Below are positions 25,592 to 34,247 of a DNA stretch of 64,000 nucleotides, piece after piece; the first letter of the stretch is position 1, and each line of letters opens with the position of its first letter. Below the pieces are notes generated by a model, which searched no databases, had not been told where the DNA came from, and saw only the letters and a list, made by a program, of their open reading frames with translations. Both the position numbers and the translations under genes were made by a program. The stretch comes from Saccharospirillum salsuginis (GTDB taxonomy: Bacteria; Pseudomonadota; Gammaproteobacteria; Pseudomonadales; Natronospirillaceae): NCBI RefSeq assembly GCF_014651855.1, contig NZ_BMXR01000007.1, positions 186,001 through 250,000 on the forward strand. The letters run 5' to 3'.

Positions 25592-26892
25592 GATTTTATT
25601 CGAGTACCATGGCAGTTAACAATATGTCATTCAGTAGAAATTCATTGATTCGTAGTGTCAATGTGCTATTGCGTGCAGCCGCAATGATCTTGAAATTTAT
25701 AATTGTACTGTTCATTGCCAAGTACTTCAGTACAGAGGAGTTGGGCCGGTATAGTTTAATCTCAGCTGGAGTAATGTTTTTCGTGTTGGTTGTCGGAGGG
25801 GATTACTACACCTATTCAAACCGGGAATTGATGTCTTCCTCAAAAGAGTTGTGGCCTGAAATACTGAAGAACCAGGCGTACAGCTATGGGCCGCTTTACT
25901 TGATTCTATTACCTGTCGCGACCGTGCCATTTATAGTGGGGTTCATTGACAGTAGGTATCTACTGTTTTTTTTAGCCATCTTGGTGTTGGAGCATTTCTC
26001 CACTGAATTAAACCGACTTCTAAATGCAATGCAGTTGCAGCTAAAAGCTAGTTTGATTCTCTTTTTGCGTGTTGGCGTATGGGTTCTACCGGCTATATGC
26101 ATTTTGTGGCTAATGCCTGAGTCTCGCGAGCTGGAATACATTTTAATGTTTTGGATCTCCGGGTGTTTGTTGTCACTTTTAGTTGGTATTTATTTTGTAG
26201 CCAAGCACGTTCCGGATATTAAATTTAACAAGCCGAATTACTCGTGGATCATGAAAGGTTATAAAGTAGGTTTTACCTATTTGTCAGGCAGCCTTATCTT
26301 AAAGGCTTTGACGACCTTGGATCGATTTTGGCTGCAAAGTTTGTCAGGTGAGTATGCCGTTGGTATCTATGCATTTTTCTTCAGCATCATACTGGGAGTA
26401 TCTACTTTTTTTCATGCGGCCGTCACTGTTTTTTCGTCTCCGAAAATAGTTCGGAGCTATAGCCAAAAAAACATGAGTGCCTATAAAGCCAATATGAAAG
26501 TATTTGGTTTTTTAATGATTGCTTTTTCTATAAGCGTCATTGTTTTACTGCTAGTGTTTATGCCTCACCTGCTTGGTTGGATTGGTAAGTTAGAGTATAA
26601 AGAATATTATCCCATATTTTATATTTGTCTTGGTTCTGGAGTGTTGTTGATATTTTCAAATTATCCTCACACATATCTATATGCTGCTCAACACGACCGA
26701 ATGATATTGTTGTCACATGTAATATCGATTGTCATCTTTTTTTCGGTAATGCTGGCAATGTCTGATTTCATTGGGATTTATCGAGTTTCGTTGTCAGTGC
26801 TAGCTAGTATACTGGCTCTTACGGTATCGAAGTTACTTCTTTTTATTACCCTTTCCCGGGTCGATCGCAATTTTCAGGAGGCCGAATTATGA
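25588..26892 (+). CDS. wzx: Polysaccharide flippase (Wzx/MATE-like)
   Basis: Integral inner-membrane protein, 434 residues with about 12 hydrophobic segments. It is expected to flip undecaprenyl-linked repeat units. Typical features are the N-terminal SLIRSVNVLLRAAAMILKFIIVLFIAKYFS and the central GFTYLSGSLILKALTTLDRFWL with a charged TDR-like segment. It overlaps pseI by 4 bases and the following aldolase gene by 4 bases, tying it to the pse operon. Together with the Wzy-like protein at 32261 this marks a Wzx/Wzy-type glycan distinct from the ABC-exported one. Confidence 0.85.
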   Translation: MRFYSSTMAVNNMSFSRNSLIRSVNVLLRAAAMILKFIIVLFIAKYFSTEELGRYSLISAGVMFFVLVVGGDYYTYSNRELMSSSKELWPEILKNQAYSYGPLYLILLPVATVPFIVGFIDSRYLLFFLAILVLEHFSTELNRLLNAMQLQLKASLILFLRVGVWVLPAICILWLMPESRELEYILMFWISGCLLSLLVGIYFVAKHVPDIKFNKPNYSWIMKGYKVGFTYLSGSLILKALTTLDRFWLQSLSGEYAVGIYAFFFSIILGVSTFFHAAVTVFSSPKIVRSYSQKNMSAYKANMKVFGFLMIAFSISVIVLLLVFMPHLLGWIGKLEYKEYYPIFYICLGSGVLLIFSNYPHTYLYAAQHDRMILLSHVISIVIFFSVMLAMSDFIGIYRVSLSVLASILALTVSKLLLFITLSRVDRNFQEAEL

Positions 26893-28511
26893 ATAGTATT
26901 AAATCAGGTAATATGACTGTGCTAGATTGCACGCTTAGAGATGGTGGTTATTATAATAATTGGGATTTCGACTTTGATTTGATCAACAAGTATATTCAGT
27001 GTGTTAGTGAAGCTGGTGTGGATGTGATTGAGATAGGATTCCGTTCTCTATCGAAATCAGGATTTAAAGGAGCATGTGCCTACTCGACCGACGAATTTAT
27101 AGATATATTAAACATACCTGACAACCTAATGATAGGAGTAATGGTCAACGCTTCTGAACTGTTAGTCCGTGATTCAATCGATCAGGTTTTGCCTATATTG
27201 TTTCCTAGAAGTCCGGGGGAATCTCGCGTAAACCTGGTTCGTATTGCGTGTCATGCTCATGAGTTTACGGCTGCGTTAGAAGCCGTCCCGTGGTTAAAAG
27301 AGAGAGGCTTTAAAGTCGGCTTTAATCTAATGCAAGTCTCGGAGAGGACAGACCAGGAGTTGTATGAATTAGCTGCTAAAGCTTCCGATTTCGATGTGGA
27401 TGTACTCTACTTCGCTGATAGTCTGGGAAGTATGAAAAGCAAAGATGTAGCCAATGTCATCTCCTCTTTGAAGAAGGGATGGAAAGGTGACATTGGCATT
27501 CATGCCCACAATAATATGGGCCAGGCATTGGACAACACGCTCGCGGCGATGGAGTACGGGGCTCGCTGGATAGATGCTACAGTAACAGGTATGGGTAGGG
27601 GCCCGGGCAATGCTAAATTAGAAGAGGTATTGTTAGAGCTCTCTAGTCTGGAAGAAAGGCCGATTAGACTGATTCCTTTAACGAACATTGTAAATACTGT
27701 GTTCGAGCCTTTAAGGAAACAATATGGTTGGGGAAGTAACTTTTTTTATTTTTTGGCAGGAAAGTACAGTATTCATCCGACATACATTCAGGAAATGATA
27801 CAGGACGCGAGGTATAGGGAAGAAGACATACTAGCTGTCATTGAACATTTACGTCAAGTAGGGGGTGAAAAATTTAAGTCCGCTACATTAGATGTTGCAA
27901 GAAGTTTTTATAACGGTGAAGTATGTGGTAACTGGTCTCCAAAAACATCGTTGAAGGGAAAGGATGTATTGATTCTAGGGGCAGGCCCATCAGTTAGTAA
28001 ACATAAGAAAGCGATTGAGTCTTTTATTGATAAACACAAACCGGTTGTAATCGCATTGAATACTCAGTCCGTAATTCAATCAGAAAAGGTCGACCTTCGG
28101 GCTGCATGTCATCCGGTTAGATTGTTGGCCGATTGTGAATCTCACTTAAGGTTTAAACAACCTCTTATCACACCTTATTCAATGTTACCGGATGATGTTA
28201 AAGACTCTCTTATCAACAAAGAGGTGTTTGACTTTGGAATATCAGTAAGCTCTGATGGGTTTGAATTTTTTGATACCTATTGCATTGCTCCGAACTCATT
28301 GGTAATGGGTTATGTGTTATCTGTTTGTGTGTCAGGTCAGGCTAGTAAGTTGTATCTTGCCGGGTTTGACGGGTTTAGCGCTGAAGATCCAAGGTATGAG
28401 GAAATTCAGTCTATGCTGAGTAAATTCTATGAGTCTGAAAGCACTATTCCTATGGAGTCCATAACACCCACGCGGTTTACCATACCGATGAGATCAATTT
28501 ATTCATTCTGA
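26889..28511 (+). CDS. DRE-TIM metallolyase (HMG-CoA lyase/hydroxy-oxovalerate aldolase-like) fused to a Rossmann-like domain
   Basis: The N-terminal ~320 residues are a class II pyruvate aldolase barrel. DCTLRDGG at 13-20, the metal-binding HAHNN near 204-208 and GMGRGPGNAKLE near 234 match the DmpG/HMGL superfamily. From about residue 355 a second domain begins (GKDVLILGAGPSVSKHK) and ends near YLAGFDGFSAEDPRYEE. It resembles DUF115/GT42-like domains and the protein at 43313. It is 540 residues in all. It overlaps the flippase and is followed within 10 bases by a KdsB-like gene and then a HAD phosphatase. Forming a 3-deoxy-2-ulosonic acid from pyruvate and a sugar aldehyde is inference from this context; the true substrate is unknown. 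Confidence 0.78.
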   Translation: MNSIKSGNMTVLDCTLRDGGYYNNWDFDFDLINKYIQCVSEAGVDVIEIGFRSLSKSGFKGACAYSTDEFIDILNIPDNLMIGVMVNASELLVRDSIDQVLPILFPRSPGESRVNLVRIACHAHEFTAALEAVPWLKERGFKVGFNLMQVSERTDQELYELAAKASDFDVDVLYFADSLGSMKSKDVANVISSLKKGWKGDIGIHAHNNMGQALDNTLAAMEYGARWIDATVTGMGRGPGNAKLEEVLLELSSLEERPIRLIPLTNIVNTVFEPLRKQYGWGSNFFYFLAGKYSIHPTYIQEMIQDARYREEDILAVIEHLRQVGGEKFKSATLDVARSFYNGEVCGNWSPKTSLKGKDVLILGAGPSVSKHKKAIESFIDKHKPVVIALNTQSVIQSEKVDLRAACHPVRLLADCESHLRFKQPLITPYSMLPDDVKDSLINKEVFDFGISVSSDGFEFFDTYCIAPNSLVMGYVLSVCVSGQASKLYLAGFDGFSAEDPRYEEIQSMLSKFYESESTIPMESITPTRFTIPMRSIYSF

Positions 28512-28521
28512 GGAGAGAGCA

Positions 28522-29253
28522 ATGAAAGCAGTAGTCATCATTCCTGCCAGATATAAGTCTTCACGATTTCCGGGGAAACCATTGGTTAAATTGCTCGGGA
28601 AAGAAATGATTTTATGGGTTTCTGAGGTGTCAGCAGAAGCGGTTGGCAAAGGCAATGTTTATGTGGCCACAGAAAATCAGGACATAGTAGAGGTTGTTGA
28701 AGGAGCAGGCTTTAGCGCTATTATGACTTCAGGTGAAGCGCTAACAGGTACGGACAGAGTTGCTGAAGCAGCAAAACACATTGATGCGGATATATACGTC
28801 AATGTTCAAGGTGATGAACCATTGCTTGACCCTTCGGATATCAAAAGAGTAATAGAAGAAAAGGCCGAAAAACCCAACTCAGTTATAAATTGCTTCTCTT
28901 ATGTTTCAGACCGTGAAGATCCTAATAGCGTAAATATTCCAAAAGTAATAACTTCCGAAAGTGGGTATATGGTGTACATGTCGAGATCACCTTTACCTGC
29001 GTATAAGGATGTAAAGTTAAAACCCGAAGAATATAAAAAGCAAGTATGTATTTACGCATTCAATAAGAATGAGTTGGACGATTACCTTGCGTTTGGAAGA
29101 AAAAGTGTACTGGAGATGTCTGAAGACATTGAAATTCTTAGGTTTATTGAGCTTAAACGCAAGGTCTATATGATAGAAGCCAGCCCAGGTTCTCATGCCG
29201 TGGACGTCCCTGAGGATGTAGCTGTAGTCGAACAATACCTTAAGGGAAATTAA
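28522..29253 (+). CDS. KdsB-like CMP-ulosonic acid synthetase
   Basis: Nucleotidyltransferase of the 3-deoxy-manno-octulosonate cytidylyltransferase family, 243 residues. IIPARYKSSRFPGKPL at 6-21, TSGEALTGTDRVAEA near 73-87, YVNVQGDEPLLDP near 93-105 and SPLPAY are the standard blocks. The C-terminal HAVDVPEDV replaces the GIDTPED usual for housekeeping KdsB. A second, cluster-specific copy downstream of an aldolase suggests it activates a different 3-deoxy ulosonic acid rather than core Kdo. AGGAGAG precedes the ATG. Confidence 0.85.
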   Translation: MKAVVIIPARYKSSRFPGKPLVKLLGKEMILWVSEVSAEAVGKGNVYVATENQDIVEVVEGAGFSAIMTSGEALTGTDRVAEAAKHIDADIYVNVQGDEPLLDPSDIKRVIEEKAEKPNSVINCFSYVSDREDPNSVNIPKVITSESGYMVYMSRSPLPAYKDVKLKPEEYKKQVCIYAFNKNELDDYLAFGRKSVLEMSEDIEILRFIELKRKVYMIEASPGSHAVDVPEDVAVVEQYLKGN

Positions 29254-29256
29254 GAA

Positions 29257-29916
29257 ATGAAGTTTACTGAATATGATGTCATTTTTTTTGATTGCGATGG
29301 TGTCGTTTTAAATTCAAATTCAGTGAAAACGGATGCATTTTATCGCACTGCTCTGCCATATGGGGTCTCAGCAGCTGAAAGGTTGGTAGAATATCATGTT
29401 AATAATGGCGGAATATCTAGATATAAAAAGTTTCGTGTGTTCATGGATCAAATATTAGAGCTTGACGGTTGTGATCATGGCTTGGAATATGAGCAGTTAT
29501 TGAGGAATTATGCCAGCTATGTAAAAGAAGGGTTGTTGTCTTGTGAAGTTACGCCATATTTAGAGCAACTTAGAGAGCTGTCGCCTGGCGCTGAATGGAT
29601 GATTGTGTCGGGTGGAGATCAAAACGAGTTAAATGATGTTTTTAAAAAAAGAGGATTGATTGACTTATTTGATGGGGGAATATACGGAAGTCCGGACTCA
29701 AAGCATGAGATTTTATCCAGGGAATTGTGTAATAGAAAAGAGAATATAAAATCTCTCTTTCTGGGAGACAGCCGGTATGATCATCAAGTGGCCAGAGAAT
29801 TCGGTGTTGATTTTATCTTCATAAGTGGTTGGAGTGAGTTTTCAGGTTGGGAAGATTACTGCAAAACCAACTCTATATCTCAAGTTGAGTTAGTTAAGGA
29901 CATAATGGTACCCTGA
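29257..29916 (+). CDS. HAD-superfamily sugar-phosphate phosphatase
   Basis: Cytoplasmic hydrolase of 219 residues. The nucleophile motif FFDCDGVVLNS is at 10-20 (Asp12, Asp14), motif II at WMIVSGG, a lysine in SKHEIL and the acidic motif IV in LFLGDSRYDH. The helical cap lies between about 20 and 100. It starts 3 bases after the KdsB-like gene and ends 4 bases before the next, so it belongs to the same unit. Dephosphorylation of a phosphorylated ulosonic acid (as KdsC does for Kdo-8-phosphate) is the natural guess; the substrate is not visible from sequence. Confidence 0.82.
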   Translation: MKFTEYDVIFFDCDGVVLNSNSVKTDAFYRTALPYGVSAAERLVEYHVNNGGISRYKKFRVFMDQILELDGCDHGLEYEQLLRNYASYVKEGLLSCEVTPYLEQLRELSPGAEWMIVSGGDQNELNDVFKKRGLIDLFDGGIYGSPDSKHEILSRELCNRKENIKSLFLGDSRYDHQVAREFGVDFIFISGWSEFSGWEDYCKTNSISQVELVKDIMVP

Positions 29917-29920
29917 AATT

Positions 29921-31111
29921 ATGAAGCGTATTTTAATTTATATAAATGATTCTCTGGGAGAGTTGGATTGGATTACTCCTTTTTTACTATCTGATGAAGC
30001 ATCCAAGTATAAGTTTTTTATTTACTTTAATAATGTAGGCAGTGACTTGGAAGCTAAGAAAAGGATATATTCTGAGTATTCTCTTACTCGTGATAATATC
30101 ACTCTTCTCAATTCAAAAGAGAACCATTTTCCAAAGTTGAGTAAAATAGACGATTTTGTTAACAGGGCTCTGAATAAAATAAAAGGAATTAACTATCATT
30201 TGTTTGAATGGTCTAGAAATGGTATGGATTTTTTGCGTGTGTTTGTAGCTAAATTCATTCCAAATAGCTATCGTTTTGATGTGATATTTAGAGATTATAA
30301 TCTAAAGGATAGCTTCGCATTAAGAATCCTAGCGAAGAATAGTTCGAATGCTAAGTTTGTGATCTTCCCACATGCGGTTGGCATACAGCGCGTGATACCG
30401 GGGCATACTAGAGAACCGATTAAATCCACCAAAGTTGACTTATGGCTAGAGAATACAGAAATTTCAGATTATGCAGCAGAAAAGTATTCCAACCAGCTTT
30501 TTGTTTCAGGTGCTCCTGTGTTATCGGATAACTTTAAAAAGGAGAGCATGTTTGATCCCGAATCCAGTCGAATTCTAATATTAACTCGTATTTGTTCTCC
30601 GGAATATGGTTTTACTCTTGAAGATTCCTTGAGTGTTTACAGTGACATTTTGTCCTGGTGTAGTGGTAACAGTTTTAATGTGATGGTGAAACACCACCCT
30701 AGGGATAAAAATCTAAAAGTGTGGCGAAAAATTCAAGAAAGGTTCTCAAACGTTGAGGAGTATACAGACAGTCTGATGAATTTAAGCGATAAATTTAGTG
30801 CCTGTCTGAGTTTTTTTTCAACAGCTGGTCTGTTTTTAACCTCTCGAAGAGTTCCCGTTTTCGATATTAGCCCTTATGAAGAGTTAAAAGAAGCCGTTTC
30901 TTATCCTTTTCATTTTAATGGAGAGGACGGTAGATTGACACATGATTTAGTGGAACAGGGTTGTTTTAGTCGTCTGGAAAATTACGATAAAATAAAAGAT
31001 ATCTCCTTTTTAAGTGATTCTTCTCGTAGGCAATATAATTGCTGTAAACAGCTTTTTCCTGAAGAAGCCCATAAAAGAATCCAACTAAAATTAGATGAAG
31101 TTTTGGACTGA
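29921..31111 (+). CDS. GT-B-like transferase, function unknown
   Basis: 396 residues with no family I can name with confidence. The layout suggests a GT-B fold: an N-terminal half (MKRILIYINDSLGELDWITPFLL), a central VIFPHAVGIQRVIPGHTRE, then ILILTRICSPEYGF and MVKHHPRDKNLKVW. It ends in a segment like those of CDP-glycerol glycerophosphotransferase-type enzymes (SACLSFFSTAGLFLTSRRVPVFDISPYE). It directly follows the HAD gene by 4 bases. It may transfer the locus-specific ulosonic acid or pseudaminic acid; this is inference. AT-rich, like its neighbours. Confidence 0.55.
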   Translation: MKRILIYINDSLGELDWITPFLLSDEASKYKFFIYFNNVGSDLEAKKRIYSEYSLTRDNITLLNSKENHFPKLSKIDDFVNRALNKIKGINYHLFEWSRNGMDFLRVFVAKFIPNSYRFDVIFRDYNLKDSFALRILAKNSSNAKFVIFPHAVGIQRVIPGHTREPIKSTKVDLWLENTEISDYAAEKYSNQLFVSGAPVLSDNFKKESMFDPESSRILILTRICSPEYGFTLEDSLSVYSDILSWCSGNSFNVMVKHHPRDKNLKVWRKIQERFSNVEEYTDSLMNLSDKFSACLSFFSTAGLFLTSRRVPVFDISPYEELKEAVSYPFHFNGEDGRLTHDLVEQGCFSRLENYDKIKDISFLSDSSRRQYNCCKQLFPEEAHKRIQLKLDEVLD

Positions 31112-31154
31112 TTTTAAAAACCGGTGATAAACTAGTGAAGAGGCTAAACCTGAA

Positions 31155-32282
31155 ATGGGTATTGATTTACTGCTAATACCACAGAACTCGAGTCATGCTG
31201 AGAATTTTGCATTCCTGACAGCTTGGTGTCAGCAGAATCAACTAACATATAAGGTATTGATCTTAGATAAATTGATGAAGCAAGAGACAGTTGGATATTT
31301 TGATAAATCTGATTGTATTGTGATCGATGCGGCACCTGAAATGTCTTTTTATAGGATGGGATATTTTGAGAGAATAAAGTTCTTAGTCGGCAATAGAGAG
31401 AAAATATTGGAATCCGTACCTATGTCTAAAGTTATTGTTGCCGGAAACGATGGGGCGATTCAGCGATTAATATTTAATAGTAGTGCTGGGACAGATGCCC
31501 TGAAAATACTTATGATAGATGGAAACCTGACACCTTTTTGCTCAAATACATTAAAGTGGAAGGCTAAAGCTGTAACATTACTGCACAATGGTCTGGGTTT
31601 ATTAGGATTGGGTTATTTGTCTCCCAGTCTTGTAGGCCACTCCAAAGTGGATAAAGTATATGTGATGAATAAACATGTAAAAGAAGTTCTTCAAAAACAG
31701 GGCAGTAAAAATGATATCGATGTTTTATTGCCGCCGCGCTTTTATAAATTCCTTAGTATTAAGAGTTTACAAAAAAAGCATGGAAGGGTAAAGAATATCC
31801 TATATGGGACCACTGCATACTCATGGCATCGATTATGGACGTTTAGCGAATTACAGAAAAAAGAAGTTTATTATCTCTTGAACTGTGCAAATCAATTTCC
31901 GGAGAAGCAGTTTCATATCAGAGTTCACCCTAGAGATGATAAAAGTTTTTATGAAAATCTTTCGTTACCGGCGAATGTAAGTGTTGGGTTCTCGGATGTT
32001 ACGTTGAGCGACGATATAACATGGGCGGATTTGTTATGGATATCGAGATCGAGTTTGGCTTTTGAAGCCAGGCTTGCCGGGTTGCCCTGTATTATTAGTG
32101 AGGAGTATTTTCCAAAGCCAGACGTGTATGATTATTTAAGTAATGATGATAATATTACCTATGTCGATGACATTGATGAATATTTAAAAAATATATATAT
32201 TTCTTTTTCAAAAAGTGTAAGTGAACCTACGGGCGAGAAAGCATATGAGGAATTTAAAAGTTGGTTTCAAGAGAAAGCATAG
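31155..32282 (+). CDS. GT-B-like transferase, function unknown
   Basis: 375 residues, resembling the preceding protein in layout but with little obvious identity. Visible features are ILYGTTAYSWHRLW, HIRVHPRDDKSFYENL, and ADLLWISRSSLAFEARLAGLPCIISEEYFP. The latter resembles the donor-site glycine/glutamate region of GT-B enzymes that use sugar nucleotides or CMP-ulosonic acids. The start is ATG 31155 with GAAGAGG about a dozen bases upstream. Its 3' end overlaps the Wzy-like gene by 22 bases. A polysaccharide transferase is likely; the donor is not predictable. Confidence 0.55.
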   Translation: MGIDLLLIPQNSSHAENFAFLTAWCQQNQLTYKVLILDKLMKQETVGYFDKSDCIVIDAAPEMSFYRMGYFERIKFLVGNREKILESVPMSKVIVAGNDGAIQRLIFNSSAGTDALKILMIDGNLTPFCSNTLKWKAKAVTLLHNGLGLLGLGYLSPSLVGHSKVDKVYVMNKHVKEVLQKQGSKNDIDVLLPPRFYKFLSIKSLQKKHGRVKNILYGTTAYSWHRLWTFSELQKKEVYYLLNCANQFPEKQFHIRVHPRDDKSFYENLSLPANVSVGFSDVTLSDDITWADLLWISRSSLAFEARLAGLPCIISEEYFPKPDVYDYLSNDDNITYVDDIDEYLKNIYISFSKSVSEPTGEKAYEEFKSWFQEKA

Positions 32283-33466
32283 TTAACGCTCTACTTTATT
32301 GTTTTTTAATCTTTGTCTTGTTTTCAGGCTATCTTTTTATTGACTATAGTGACAACAGATTGAATCAAAATTTCACGATCAGAGCTATGGTTCTGATTGG
32401 GGTTTTTCTGTATTTAGTTGTCTCTCTTGCCATTGTTAATGCAAGGTTGGATAAACTGCCGATCGAGCTGTATATATTTCTTGCATTCTTTGTATATGTG
32501 GTGGGCGTTTCAATTGTATCAAATGCGTTTTTAGAATATATATCACCTGTGATCAGGTATTTGATATATTTTTTGGCATTTTTGCTCGCGTATCAAGCCG
32601 GCCGTAGCTATAGCTTGTTGAGAAGCACGGTGCTTTTGGTATCTATTCTCATGTTAATACAGTGTCTGTTAGACATTATTTTAGAGCGCGGTTTAAACAT
32701 TAATAATGCTTGGCGTATAGGTGGAAGTGTAGGCAGCGCAATAGGCTTCTCTGCGATTTTATACATAATTCTGATTTTTAGTTTTTATTTTCTGATAAGA
32801 GAGAAAACTTTTCAATGGATGATTTTGACGCCACTTCTTTTTTTAGGTATTTTGCTAACGGCTACAAGGTCTGTGACATTTGCGTCGTTAGTGAGTTTGC
32901 CTGTCATATATATAATGAGTAGAAGAAATATCCAGTCTAAGGTTTTTTCACTACTGGTGGGTTCTATACTGTTTTTCTTGTCGATTTACTTGATACTGCA
33001 ATTTTCCGAAATAGGGTCTCGTGTTGATGTGGATTCCTTGGATGGGGATTCGTCTACTCTCTACAGGCTTTATATATTTAATACGTATTTTAGCAATGTT
33101 TCATTGTTTGACCTGTTTTTTGGTCTTGGACTCGGTGGTTTTCCAGGATGGTTTGAGGTTGTTACTGGTGAATCTGGCATTGCCCCTCATTCAGAGTTGT
33201 TGTGGCTTATATCTGAAGGAGGCGTAATTGGGGTTATATTATTGTCAGTCGCATATTTTTCTTTCGTTGTAAGGTTTTTTTTGGAAAGCAAAGCTGTAAA
33301 AATTGATAGAGAGCTTGCCTATACAACATTATTTTTGGTTTTTTCTCCCCAGTTAGCCTTTCAATTAGCTAATCCTCTTTATTTCTACCAGGTTAATATT
33401 GTAACGGCGGTTCTATTGGGGTTGGTGTATCGCGAATACAGATATCTGAAGTTTCGGCAGGGATAA
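32261..33466 (+). CDS. wzy: O-antigen/polysaccharide polymerase (Wzy-like)
   Basis: Integral membrane protein of 401 residues with about ten hydrophobic segments. It has a large extracytoplasmic loop in the second half with RLYIFNTYFSNVSLFDLFFGLGLG and APHSELLWLISEGG, the pattern of the O-antigen polymerase/ligase superfamily. It probably polymerises lipid-linked repeat units in the periplasm. The first codon is taken as TTG at 32261, supported by GAGGA ten bases upstream and by the hydrophobic N-terminus that follows. No ATG fits. It overlaps the previous gene and is followed one base later by the WecG-type gene. Confidence 0.78.
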   Translation: MVSRESIVNALLYCFLIFVLFSGYLFIDYSDNRLNQNFTIRAMVLIGVFLYLVVSLAIVNARLDKLPIELYIFLAFFVYVVGVSIVSNAFLEYISPVIRYLIYFLAFLLAYQAGRSYSLLRSTVLLVSILMLIQCLLDIILERGLNINNAWRIGGSVGSAIGFSAILYIILIFSFYFLIREKTFQWMILTPLLFLGILLTATRSVTFASLVSLPVIYIMSRRNIQSKVFSLLVGSILFFLSIYLILQFSEIGSRVDVDSLDGDSSTLYRLYIFNTYFSNVSLFDLFFGLGLGGFPGWFEVVTGESGIAPHSELLWLISEGGVIGVILLSVAYFSFVVRFFLESKAVKIDRELAYTTLFLVFSPQLAFQLANPLYFYQVNIVTAVLLGLVYREYRYLKFRQG

Positions 33467-33467
33467 A

Positions 33468-34208
33468 ATGTCAAATTATAAAAGCATATACGATATAGAG
33501 TTGTCAAACGAGAGGCAACGACTTGAGATTCTTGGTTGTCTAGGTAACAGCTCGGAAACTAGACTTGTTACTTTTTTAAATCCTTACTCTATTCAGAAGT
33601 TTGAAAGCAAAGAGAACTTGGAATTAATATATCATTTTGACTATATTTTTTCGGACGGGACTCTTTTGGTAAAGTTCTATAACATTTATCGAAAGAATAA
33701 AATCATACCCGTCAGTTTTGATTTTTCATCGTTTGCCGTCGATGTATTTGAATTGTGCGATAGAAATAGCCTTAAAATGGCATTGGTTGGTGGTAGTGAG
33801 GAAGAAGCTGAACGTTCAATCGAAAGACTTGCTGCTCGGTTTGAAAATATACAATTTGTTTATTATAGGAATGGCTTTTTCTCCAGTTCTGATGATTCAA
33901 ATGAATGTATTAAAAAAATAAGCTTGGCAAGGCCAGATGTGGTCGTTTGTGGTATGGGCACACCATTGCAAGAAAAGTTTCTTCTTGAGTTATCGAAACA
34001 CACCGATAACCCGTTTCTTGGTTTTACATGTGGTGCCTTTCTTACTCAAACGGCCTATCGTGATAGCTATTATCCTGGTTATATTAAAAACCTTGGATTG
34101 AGGTGGCTCTATAGAGCCATGAAAGAACCTCATGTCAGACAAAGGCTGTTAATAGATTACCCCCGGTTTGTTTTTAAATATGTAAGTCATATGTGGAGTG
34201 AAAGATAA
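33468..34208 (+). CDS. WecG/TagA/CpsF-family glycosyltransferase
   Basis: Membrane-associated transferase of 246 residues. It normally adds ManNAc(A) or another sugar to undecaprenyl-PP-GlcNAc as the second committed step. Family features: FDYIFSDGTLLVKFYNI, ALVGGSEEEAERSIERLAARF, ARPDVVVCGMGTPLQEKFLLEL, FTCGAFLTQTAYRDSYYPGYIKNLGLRWLYRAMKEP. wecB/wecC at the left edge could provide its donor and the WecA homologue at 34248 its acceptor. It is the last plus-strand gene of the pse block and converges with wecA. Confidence 0.88.
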   Translation: MSNYKSIYDIELSNERQRLEILGCLGNSSETRLVTFLNPYSIQKFESKENLELIYHFDYIFSDGTLLVKFYNIYRKNKIIPVSFDFSSFAVDVFELCDRNSLKMALVGGSEEEAERSIERLAARFENIQFVYYRNGFFSSSDDSNECIKKISLARPDVVVCGMGTPLQEKFLLELSKHTDNPFLGFTCGAFLTQTAYRDSYYPGYIKNLGLRWLYRAMKEPHVRQRLLIDYPRFVFKYVSHMWSER

Positions 34209-34247
34209 GTCAATTAGCTCAATATTGTTTTAAAATTATAAAATGAA

